Positions 1-5,569 of a DNA stretch of 7,464 nt are shown here, piece by piece. The stretch's first letter is position 1; each line of letters begins with the position of its first letter. Position numbers and translations under genes: made by a program. The notes under the pieces were generated by a model. That model saw only the letters and a list, made by a program, of their open reading frames with translations. It was not told where the DNA came from and made no database searches. The stretch comes from Solirubrobacterales bacterium (GTDB lineage Bacteria; Actinomycetota; Thermoleophilia; Solirubrobacterales; Solirubrobacteraceae), in contig JAATFK010000581.1 in NCBI GenBank assembly GCA_015655225.1, forward strand, positions 1 through 7,464, read 5' to 3'.

Positions 1-444
1 GCCGTCGAGGATCGAGGCGTGGTCGCCGGAGTCGACGATCACCGTGTCGCCGGGGCCGAGGATCGTCCCGATCGCGCCGAGGTTCGCCTGGTGACCGGTC
101 GTGTAGACGATCGCGTCCTCAGTCCCGAACCATTCCGCCAGCTCGCGCTCGAGCTCGAGGTGCAGGTCGAGCGTGCCGTTCAGCAGCCGCGAGCCGGTCA
201 CGCCGGTCCCGTATCTGTCGATCGCGGCGTGGGCGGCGGCGAGCACGCGCTCGTCGGCGGTCAGCCCGAGGTAGTTGTTGGACCCGAGCATGATCCGCCG
301 GCGCCCCTCCATCTCGACCGTCGGCGCGGTGGCCGATTCGAGCGTGCGGAAGTAGGGGACGGCGTCCAGCTCACGCGCCGCCGCGAGCTGCGCGAGGCGC
401 TCGTGGGTGCGGGCCTTCTCGAAGACGTCGATGGTCGTTGACAT
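1..444 (-). CDS. Alpha-oxoamine synthase (SPT/KBL/BioF-like PLP enzyme), N-terminal part
   Basis: The first 148 codons of a fold-type I PLP enzyme; the rest lies beyond the left edge. This family joins an amino acid to an acyl-CoA (or acyl-ACP) with loss of CO2, giving an alpha-oxoamine: aminoketobutyrate, KAPA, aminolevulinate or 3-ketosphinganine. Seen: MSTTIDVFEKAR start, YFRTLES near residue 31, the family hallmark LGSNNYLGL near 53, YGTGVTGSRLLNGTLDLH near 78, and SGDHASILDG just at the edge, before the catalytic lysine. The YFR.(I/L)ES and GSRLLNGTLD.H.ELE pattern resembles, from memory, Bacteroidetes serine palmitoyltransferases more than E. coli KBL. ATG at 444 fits the family N-terminus; no clear Shine-Dalgarno sequence precedes it. 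It is divergent from an acyltransferase gene only 14 bp away. The exact substrate cannot be told from this fragment; glycine C-acetyltransferase remains possible. Confidence 0.9.
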   Translation of the reverse strand, partial: MSTTIDVFEKARTHERLAQLAAARELDAVPYFRTLESATAPTVEMEGRRRIMLGSNNYLGLTADERVLAAAHAAIDRYGTGVTGSRLLNGTLDLHLELERELAEWFGTEDAIVYTTGHQANLGAIGTILGPGDTVIVDSGDHASILDG

Positions 445-449
445 ATAGT
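444..449 (+). promoter_or_regulatory. Candidate -10 element (TATAGT) for the acyltransferase gene
   Basis: TATAGT stands out as the only AT-rich hexamer in the divergent gap and overlaps the first base of the opposite start codon. It ends 9 bp before the ATG at 459, so transcription would begin at or just before the start codon, giving a leaderless or nearly leaderless mRNA. No Shine-Dalgarno sequence lies in front of that ATG, which agrees. No good -35 is seen about 17 bp upstream. This is inference from sequence only. Confidence 0.4.
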
Positions 450-458
450 GCGCCGCCG

Positions 459-1625
459 ATGGCTCTCGAGATCAGGCCGGTCACGTCCAGACGCGACCTG
501 GCGACCTTCATCAAGCTGCCGTGGCGGCTCTATCGTAACGAGCCGCTCTGGGTGCCGCCTCTGATCGCGGAACGCAAGCGGTTCCTCGATCGCACCAAGA
601 ACCCGTGGTTCGAGCACGGCGAGGCGGAGTACTTCCTCGCCTGGCGCGACGGGCAGGCGATCGGGCGCATCACCGCCCAGGTCGACCGCCACTTCAACGA
701 GTTCCAGGACAACGACTGGGGCCTCTTCGGCTTCTTCGAGTGCGAGGACGACCCGGAGGCGGCGCGCGCGCTGCTGGCGGCCGCCGAGGCGTGGCTGCGG
801 GCCCGCGGGCGCGATCGCATGGTCGGCCCGATGGACTTCACGATGAACGACGAGAACGGCGTCCTGATCGAGGGCTGGGAGCTGCCGCCGATCATCCTCA
901 CGAACTGGACCCCGCGCTACTACCCGCGGCTGTTCGAGGAGGCCGGCTTCGCGAAGGCGGTCGACACGCTGATGTGGGAGCTGAACATCTCGCGCCGCGA
1001 GGAGGTCAACCCGACGATCTGGAGAATCGCCGCGCGCGTCGAGAGCAGACACGGGATCACCGTCCGCCAGTTCCGCAAGAAGGACCTGCCGGCCGAGGTC
1101 GACCGCTTCCTCGAGGTCTACAACTCCGCCTGGGAGAGAAACTGGGGCTTCTCGCCGCTGACCGACGCGGAGGTCCGCCACTACGCGAAGGACCTCTCGC
1201 CGCTGCTGGACGAGAACTGGGGCCTGGTCGCGGAGAAGGACGGCGAGACGGTCGGCGCCGCGCTCACGATCCCCGACTTCAACCAGGTGCTGAGACACCT
1301 GAACGGCCGCCTGCTGCCGTTCGGCTGGGCGAAGGCGCTCTGGTACAGACGCAGAATCGACCGCGTCCGCGTCTTCGCCCTCGGCGTCAGACGCGAGTGG
1401 CAGCACACCGGCGTCGCCGCGCGCTTCTACGAGATGTACTTCGACGCCGGCGAGCGCACCCCGCAGCACGGCGGCGAGATGGGCTGGATCCTCGAGACGA
1501 ACCACTCGATGAACCGCGGCATGGAGGGGATGGGCGGCAGAATCGTCCGCCGCTACCGCCTCTACGAGAGAGTGCTCGACGCCGGTGCCGCCACCGAGAC
1601 CGAGGCCGCTCCCCCGATCAGCTAG
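459..1625 (+). CDS. YghO-like GNAT-fold N-acyltransferase
   Basis: A 388-aa protein of the GNAT-like family that includes E. coli YghO (about 370-390 aa), whose members begin with a FIKLPW.LY...P.WVPPL block; here it is at residues 17-37. A GNAT acyl-CoA-binding motif is visible near the C-terminus: VFALGVRREWQHTGVA, with the Q-x-x-G-x-A turn starting at Q315. The block GWILETNHSMNRGMEGMGG (342 on) follows, then YRLYER. The N-terminal half (WRDGQAIGRITAQVD) looks like a second, degenerate GNAT lobe. No membrane segment or signal peptide is seen. ATG 459 is preferred to an in-frame TTG at 438, because homology-like sequence begins after 459 and a -10 element sits between them. It probably transfers an acyl group to an amine. 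The divergent SPT-like synthase suggests a lipid amine as acceptor, which is inference. Ten of its 45 arginines use AGA, nine of them in the C-terminal half. Confidence 0.8.
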   Translation: MALEIRPVTSRRDLATFIKLPWRLYRNEPLWVPPLIAERKRFLDRTKNPWFEHGEAEYFLAWRDGQAIGRITAQVDRHFNEFQDNDWGLFGFFECEDDPEAARALLAAAEAWLRARGRDRMVGPMDFTMNDENGVLIEGWELPPIILTNWTPRYYPRLFEEAGFAKAVDTLMWELNISRREEVNPTIWRIAARVESRHGITVRQFRKKDLPAEVDRFLEVYNSAWERNWGFSPLTDAEVRHYAKDLSPLLDENWGLVAEKDGETVGAALTIPDFNQVLRHLNGRLLPFGWAKALWYRRRIDRVRVFALGVRREWQHTGVAARFYEMYFDAGERTPQHGGEMGWILETNHSMNRGMEGMGGRIVRRYRLYERVLDAGAATETEAAPPIS

Positions 1626-1638
1626 CGTAGGTCGCCGC

Positions 1639-1686
1639 ATGAGCAACGACCGACGGCGCTGTCACCATCCAGCGCCATGGCGATGA
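1639..1686 (+). CDS. Candidate 15-codon leader ORF
   Basis: An ATG at 1639 opens a 15-codon frame, MSNDRRRCHHPAPWR, ending in TGA at 1684-1686. That stop overlaps the second possible start (ATG 1683) of the next gene as ATGA. A TAGCGT hexamer at 1623-1628, ten bases before the ATG, could be a -10 for a leaderless transcript. Runs of Arg, a Cys and two His are the kind of content seen in regulatory leader peptides, but no matching terminator/antiterminator structure was identified and the ORF could be chance. Confidence 0.2.
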   Translation: MSNDRRRCHHPAPWR

Positions 1687-1985
1687 CCGACCTGCCCGCA
1701 CAACGCACCCCGGAGAGCGAGCCCGAGGAGACCGTCGACGGCGTCCCCGTCCTCGCGGACGTGCGCACGCTCGAACCGGCGCGCCGCCCCCTGCCGGCGG
1801 TCCAGGCAGCCGCGGTCGCGGCGACCGGCTTCGTCGCCGGCGCGGCGACGATCGTCGCGATCCGCCGCCGTCAGCTGCGCCGCGCGCCCGCCCGCGGGCG
1901 GCGCAAGGGCCGCGACGGCGTCCAGCACTCGATCCTCGGCACGCGCTCGTTCCTCGTCGACGTGCACCTGCTCGGCAGAGAGTGA
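1677..1985 (+). CDS. Small single-pass membrane protein of unknown function
   Basis: A 102-aa protein I do not recognise. Residues 1-38 are acidic and polar (ESEPEETVDGVPVLADVR). Residues about 40-62 form an Ala/Val-rich hydrophobic stretch long enough for one membrane helix. A strongly basic block follows directly (RRRQLRRAPARGRRKGR, 63-79), which by the positive-inside rule would place the C-terminus in the cytoplasm. The tail HSILGTRSFLVDVHLLGRE is less biased and may be a conserved segment. The start could be ATG 1677 or ATG 1683. Its stop codon overlaps the GTG start of the AlkA gene (GTGA), so the two are probably translated together. That coupling hints at a shared role or shared control, but no function can be assigned. 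Confidence 0.7.
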   Translation: MAMTDLPAQRTPESEPEETVDGVPVLADVRTLEPARRPLPAVQAAAVAATGFVAGAATIVAIRRRQLRRAPARGRRKGRDGVQHSILGTRSFLVDVHLLGRE

Positions 1986-2887
1986 TCGAGCAGCGCGTCG
2001 AGGTGACGCCGCGGTGGCCGTTCCGGCTCGCCGGCGGCAGCGGCATGGACGGCGTGCTGCGGACCCGGGGCGGCGTCGTGCAGCGGCTCCTCCACGATCC
2101 GCAGGACGGTGTGACGGTCGTCGTGCGCGTCGCGCAGACGGCGCCCGACCGCGTGCTGCTGGGCGCCCAGGCGAGCCGTCCCGAGAGCGCCGCTTGGGGG
2201 ATCGAGCGGATGCGCTTCGCGCTCGGCGTCGACGACGACCTGCGCGCGTTCCACGACCGCTTCCGCGACGACCCGCTGATCGGCGCCGCCGTGCGCTCCC
2301 AGCCGGCGCTGCGGCTGCGCCGTCGCCCGCTGCCGTTCGAGGCGCTCGCGTGGGCGATCTGCGAGCAGCTGATCGAGTACGTGCGGGCGGCGGCGATCCA
2401 GCGGCGGATCGTCTACCGGCTCGGGCGCCGCTGCGAGCGCACCGGCCTGCGCGACCTGCCGAGCGCCGCGACGCTCGCCGACCAGGCGCCGGCGCTGCTG
2501 TGCTCGTTCGACCTCGCCGCGAGACGCGCGCTGGCCCTCGTGCGCGTCGCCCGCGAGGTCGCCCGCGGCCGCGTCGACCTGCACGGCCCCTACCACGAGG
2601 CGGGCTGGACGCGCCTGCGGACGATCCCCGAGATCGGCTCGTGGACGGTCGAGGTGCTGGCGCTTCTGGGCCAGGGCCGCTACGACCAGCTGCCGGCCGG
2701 CGATCTCGCCTACCGCAAGCTGGTCGGCCGGCTGTTGAGCGGCGGCGACCCGCGGGCGCGCGTCGAGGAGGACGTCGTGCGCGACTACTTCGCCCGCTAC
2801 GCGCCCTGGAGCGGGCTCGCCGGCGCCTACGCGCTGCGGGCGGCGGCGCCGGGCCTGCTGGCCGTCGGCGCCGCCGCTGCCGCCTAG
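1982..2887 (+). CDS. alkA: DNA-3-methyladenine glycosylase II (AlkA-type HhH-GPD glycosylase)
   Basis: Base-excision repair enzyme that removes alkylated purines such as 3-methyladenine from DNA. Length is 301 aa (E. coli AlkA is 282). Seen: an N-terminal AlkA_N-like region (about 8-90); the HhH-GPD core with PFEALAWAICEQLI near residue 118; the helix-hairpin-helix LRTIPEIGSWTVEVLALLG (from about 212); and LPAGDLAYRK, whose D241 matches the catalytic aspartate (D238 of E. coli AlkA). YAPWSGLAGAYALR near the end is the usual C-terminal AlkA motif. The hairpin has Glu217 where PGIG is usual. There is no FeS-cluster cysteine set, so this is AlkA rather than Nth or MutY. The start is GTG at 1982, overlapping the previous stop by 4 bp, with a weak GA-rich stretch (GGCAGAGA) before it. 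Confidence 0.88.
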   Translation: MIEQRVEVTPRWPFRLAGGSGMDGVLRTRGGVVQRLLHDPQDGVTVVVRVAQTAPDRVLLGAQASRPESAAWGIERMRFALGVDDDLRAFHDRFRDDPLIGAAVRSQPALRLRRRPLPFEALAWAICEQLIEYVRAAAIQRRIVYRLGRRCERTGLRDLPSAATLADQAPALLCSFDLAARRALALVRVAREVARGRVDLHGPYHEAGWTRLRTIPEIGSWTVEVLALLGQGRYDQLPAGDLAYRKLVGRLLSGGDPRARVEEDVVRDYFARYAPWSGLAGAYALRAAAPGLLAVGAAAAA

Positions 2888-2895
2888 CGGCGCCG
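2866..2895. terminator. GC-rich inverted repeat at the convergent junction, possible bidirectional terminator
   Basis: CGGCGCCGC at 2866-2874 is exactly complementary to GCGGCGCCG at 2887-2895, a 9-bp stem with a 12-base loop. The repeat straddles the alkA stop codon and lies between two convergent genes, where a terminator is expected. There is no T-run on either side. U-less hairpins are reported as terminators in actinobacteria, but in DNA of this GC content such repeats also arise by chance. Confidence 0.35.
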
Positions 2896-2915
2896 CCCGG
2901 CCCGGCCCGGCCCGC
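2896..2915. repeat. CCCGG pentamer short tandem repeat
   Basis: Three perfect CCCGG units at 2896-2910 are followed by a degenerate CCCGC unit. They fill most of the 32-bp convergent gap between alkA and thiY. The tract may vary in length between strains by slippage. No function is evident beyond a possible part in termination. Confidence 0.6.
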
Positions 2916-2919
2916 CTGC

Positions 2920-3939
2920 CTAGGACCCCTGCCCGGCGAGGAACTCGTTGCTGAGCGCGGCCGCCGTCGGCCGTCTCGTCGTCAGTCTCTGCGCGAACAT
3001 CCATCTGCTGAACGTGTCCCACTCGTTCGGGACCATGTAGCCCCACGGCTCGGTCGTGTTGGCGGGGAAGAAGACCGGCAGCGTCGCTCTCACGCTCGCG
3101 AGCGTGTCGCCTCTGTCGAGGTCCGGGTTCGCCTTCACGAGCGCGTCGGTCGCGGCCTCGGGGTTCGCCCGCGCCTGCGCGTAGCCGCGCCCGACCGCCT
3201 GCAGGAACGCGCGCACGTCGTCGCCGCGGTCGGCGAGGAAGGTCGAGTTCGCGACCACCACCAGCTCGTCGTAGTTGGGGACGCCGACCTGATCCATTCT
3301 GATCACGTGCGGACGTCTCTTCTCGCGCGCGAGCTGGATCGCCTCGACGTTCCAGTAGGCGCCGAGCGTCGCGTCGACTCTGTGGGAGAGCAGCGCGGGG
3401 ATCAGGTTGAAGCCGACGTCGGTCTCCGTGACGCTGTCGACCGGGACGCCCGCGTGCTGCAGGATCGTGTCCAGATAGGCGTGCTGGTAGGGGATCCCGG
3501 CGGTTCCGACGCGCTTGCCTCTGAGCTGCGCGGGATTCGTGATGCCTCTTCTCCCGATCGAGATGATCGACGTCAGCGGCTGCTGCACGAGCGCGCCGAT
3601 CGCGACGAGCGGGGCGCCCTTGTCGCGCGCCAGCAGCAGGTCGGGCTCGTAGGAGATCGCGAGGTCGACTCTGCCCGACTGCACGAGTCTGAGCGGGGCG
3701 GAGGGGTCCGACGGCGTCTCCAGCTGCACCGAGAGGCCGGCCTTCGCGAACTCGCCGCTCGCCTGCGCCTGGTAGATGCCGACATGGTCCGCGTTCGGCA
3801 GGTAGTCGAGCATCACCGTCAGCTTGCGCGCAGGGCCCTTCGGGGTGAGCGAGTCCTTCTTCTCGCCGCAGGCGCTCAGGGCGAGCACGAGCCCGGCGAC
3901 GGCGAGCGCGAGCGCGAGGGCTCGGGAGGCCGGTTTCAT
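2920..3939 (-). CDS. thiY: Thiamin-pyrimidine precursor ABC transporter, lipoprotein binding protein (NMT1/THI5-like)
   Basis: A 339-aa extracytoplasmic lipoprotein that would capture a pyrimidine precursor of thiamin (HMP or its formylamino form) and deliver it to the membrane permease. Seen: a signal peptide with hydrophobic core (residues 7-21) and lipobox L-S-A-C with lipidated Cys24; then the NMT1/THI5 signature TVMLDYLPNADHVGIYQA from residue 41; LVQSGRVDLAISYEPD near 85-100; and GKRVGTAGIPY near 141, the usual start of the second lobe's ligand contacts. The ATG overlaps the permease stop as ATGA, with GAGGAG roughly 11 bases upstream. The upstream TPP riboswitch supports the thiamin-related substrate; the family alone also includes nitrate, sulfonate and taurine-type binding proteins. 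Unusual: 13 of its 24 arginines are AGA, unlike its operon partners. Confidence 0.87.
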   Translation of the reverse strand: MKPASRALALALAVAGLVLALSACGEKKDSLTPKGPARKLTVMLDYLPNADHVGIYQAQASGEFAKAGLSVQLETPSDPSAPLRLVQSGRVDLAISYEPDLLLARDKGAPLVAIGALVQQPLTSIISIGRRGITNPAQLRGKRVGTAGIPYQHAYLDTILQHAGVPVDSVTETDVGFNLIPALLSHRVDATLGAYWNVEAIQLAREKRRPHVIRMDQVGVPNYDELVVVANSTFLADRGDDVRAFLQAVGRGYAQARANPEAATDALVKANPDLDRGDTLASVRATLPVFFPANTTEPWGYMVPNEWDTFSRWMFAQRLTTRRPTAAALSNEFLAGQGS

Positions 3940-4697
3940 CGGTTGGGTTCTCCTCTCGGTTCATGGGCCCACGGCAGCGCCGCGCGCTCGGCCAGCGTCA
4001 GCAGGCCGAAGAGCGCGATCGCGAAGGCGGACAGGATCAGCACGGCAGCGTAGGCGCGGGCCGTGAGCAGTTGGGGGATCGCCTGCTGGACGAGGTGGCC
4101 GAGCCCGCTCTCGGAGCCGGCCTGCTCGGCGAAGACGGCGCCGATCACGGCGACCGTGACGGCGATCTTCGCGCCCGAGAAGAGCCCCGGCAGCGCGGCC
4201 GGCGCCTCGACGAGGCGGAAGATCCGCAGGCGCGAGGCGCCGAGCGTGCGCATCAGGCGGGTGCGCTCGGGGTCGACGGAGGCGAGCGCGTCGAGCGTCG
4301 TCACGACGATCGGGAAGAACGAGACGAGCCCGATGATGACCAGCTTCGGCGCGAGGTCGAAGCCGAGCCAGACGACCAGCAGCGAGGCGACGATCGGGAT
4401 CGGGAGCGTCTGCGAGGCGACCAGCAGCGGATAGATCGCGCGGCGCAGGACCGGCGAGAGGTGGATCGCCACGGCGCACGCGAGCCCGCCGACGGCGGCC
4501 ACGATGACGCCGAGCAGGACCTCGCCGGCGGTCACGCGGAAGTTGCTCCAGAGCAGCGAGCGGTCGTCCCAGAGCGACTGCGCGACCGCGTGGGGCGGGG
4601 GCAGCAGCAGCGGGTCGACGGGCCCGAGGTCGGCGTACAGCTCCCAGGCGCCGAAGAGCGCCAGCACGATCGCGAGCGCGGGCAGCGCGCGGCTCAT
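3936..4697 (-). CDS. thiX: Thiamin-pyrimidine precursor ABC transporter, permease
   Basis: A 253-aa inner-membrane permease of the SsuC/TauC/NrtB type (BPD_transp_1). Hydrophobic helices are visible at about 3-20, 55-80, 88-112, 117-135, 170-195 and 220-245. The cytoplasmic EAA-like loop that docks on the ATPase reads RTLGASRLRIFRLVEAPAALPGL, keeping the Gly, Ile and Pro positions. It forms the membrane channel of the ThiXYZ importer. ATG 4697 overlaps the ATPase stop by 4 bp (ATGA), and its own stop overlaps the thiY start in the same way, so the three genes are almost certainly one translationally coupled operon. Substrate is assigned from the riboswitch and thiY rather than from this protein. 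Confidence 0.88.
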   Translation of the reverse strand: MSRALPALAIVLALFGAWELYADLGPVDPLLLPPPHAVAQSLWDDRSLLWSNFRVTAGEVLLGVIVAAVGGLACAVAIHLSPVLRRAIYPLLVASQTLPIPIVASLLVVWLGFDLAPKLVIIGLVSFFPIVVTTLDALASVDPERTRLMRTLGASRLRIFRLVEAPAALPGLFSGAKIAVTVAVIGAVFAEQAGSESGLGHLVQQAIPQLLTARAYAAVLILSAFAIALFGLLTLAERAALPWAHEPRGEPNR

Positions 4698-5467
4698 CCG
4701 GTCACCCCCAAGGCGATCAGCGCCTCCTCGCGCAAGGCGAGCACCGCCGGGTCGCTGCGGCGCCGCGGGCGCGCCAGCTCGACCGGCAGCGTCGCGACGA
4801 CGCGCCCCGGCCGCGGCGAGAGCACGACGACGCGGTCGGCCAGCAGGACCGCCTCCTCGACGTCGTGGGTCACGAGCACGACCGTCCGCGGCTCCTGCGC
4901 CAGCACCTCCGCGAACCAGCCCTGGACCTCCTGGCGCGTGAGCGCGTCGAGCGCGGCGAACGGCTCGTCGAGCGCCAGCACCGGTCTGCCGGCCAGCAGC
5001 GTGCGCACGAACGCGACCCGCTGGCGCATCCCGCCGGAGAGCGCGGCGGGGCGGGCGCGGGCGAACTCGCCGAGGCCGAAGCGCTCGAGCCACGGCCGCG
5101 CCCGCTCGCGCGCCTCGGCGCGGCCGACGCCGGCGGCGCGCAGCGCGAGCGCCGCGTTGTCGAGCGCGGAGGCCCAGGGCAGCAGCAGGTCGCGCTGCGG
5201 CATCAGCACCGCCGGGTCGGCCGCGACGGTGCCGGCGTCGGGCTGCTGCAGGCCGCAGATCAGCTCCAGCAGGGTCGACTTGCCGCAGCCGCTCGCGCCG
5301 ACGACCGCGACCAGCTCGCCGGGCGCGACGGAGAGGTCGACGCCCGCGAGCGCCTGGACCGCGCCGTCGCGGCCGCGGAACGTCCGCCCGACGCCCGTCA
5401 CCTGGACCCCGACGGGCCCTCCAACCGCAGGAGGCTCCGTCACCAGAGCCTCGACTGAACTCGACAT
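4694..5467 (-). CDS. thiZ: Thiamin-pyrimidine precursor ABC transporter, ATPase
   Basis: A 257-aa ABC ATPase of the nitrate/sulfonate/taurine class that powers the importer. All motifs are intact: Walker A GASGCGKST (57-65), Q-loop Q91 in MPQRDLLLPW, signature LSGGMRQ (143-149), Walker B VLALDE (163-168) with D-loop AALD (171-174), and H-loop His201 in VTHDVEEA. It is the first gene of the operon. ATG 5467 is fixed by GGAGGG five bases upstream (5478-5473), and that ribosome binding site is also the 3' end of the TPP riboswitch. Expression is therefore expected to fall when TPP binds. Only about one of its many arginines uses AGA. Confidence 0.9.
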   Translation of the reverse strand: MSSSVEALVTEPPAVGGPVGVQVTGVGRTFRGRDGAVQALAGVDLSVAPGELVAVVGASGCGKSTLLELICGLQQPDAGTVAADPAVLMPQRDLLLPWASALDNAALALRAAGVGRAEARERARPWLERFGLGEFARARPAALSGGMRQRVAFVRTLLAGRPVLALDEPFAALDALTRQEVQGWFAEVLAQEPRTVVLVTHDVEEAVLLADRVVVLSPRPGRVVATLPVELARPRRRSDPAVLALREEALIALGVTG

Positions 5468-5563
5468 GCGCTCCCTCCGCGGGCATTACCCCACAGGTTC
5501 AAAGGGTCAGGACCGGGATCGAAAGGCCCTATCTCAGCCGGCTCCACCCGCCAGCCCCCCTGT
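5468..5563 (-). promoter_or_regulatory. TPP riboswitch (THI box) controlling thiZXY
   Basis: Read on the minus strand, the conserved TPP aptamer elements appear in order: GGGGGGCTGG (5560-5551), CTGAGA (5537-5532), a P3 arm AGGGCC/GGTCCT (5530-5525 with 5514-5509, one G-U pair), then GACCCTTTGAACCTG (ending near 5494), the P4 arm GTGGG/CCCGC around the TAATG pyrophosphate-sensor loop, and CGGAGGGA (5479-5472). The last element doubles as the Shine-Dalgarno sequence of thiZ. A weak P1 (ACAT near 5566-5563 with ATGT at 5467-5464) would include the start codon. This layout implies control of translation initiation rather than transcription termination, since no separate terminator fits before the ATG. 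Confidence 0.93.
5472..5478 (-). promoter_or_regulatory. Ribosome binding site of thiZ embedded in the TPP aptamer
   Basis: GGAGGGA, five bases from the ATG at 5467, is both a near-perfect Shine-Dalgarno sequence and the conserved AGGGA end of the THI box. TPP binding should make it unavailable to the ribosome. It also fixes the thiZ start codon. Confidence 0.85.
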
Positions 5564-5569
5564 ATGTGC

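Noticed and set aside
438..443. TTGACA, a perfect -35 consensus
   Set aside because: It abuts the TATAGT with no spacer, and 17 bp downstream is GGCTCT, not a -10. It is explained by the synthase start codon region on the other strand.
438..458. TTG 438 as the start of the acyltransferase
   Set aside because: It adds seven residues without family similarity, would overlap the opposite start codon, and lies upstream of the likely -10. ATG 459 is better.
261..1646. 461-codon open frame on the minus strand opposite the acyltransferase
   Set aside because: Low-complexity Arg/Ala/Val-rich translation with no motif. The plus frame has clear GNAT features, and the first 444 bp of the minus strand encode the synthase in another frame.
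1871..3964. 697-codon minus-strand frame and the 679-codon plus-strand frame at 2014-4053
   Set aside because: Both cross several well-supported genes and translate to Arg/Ala/Pro-rich sequence, as expected of GC-rich shadow frames.
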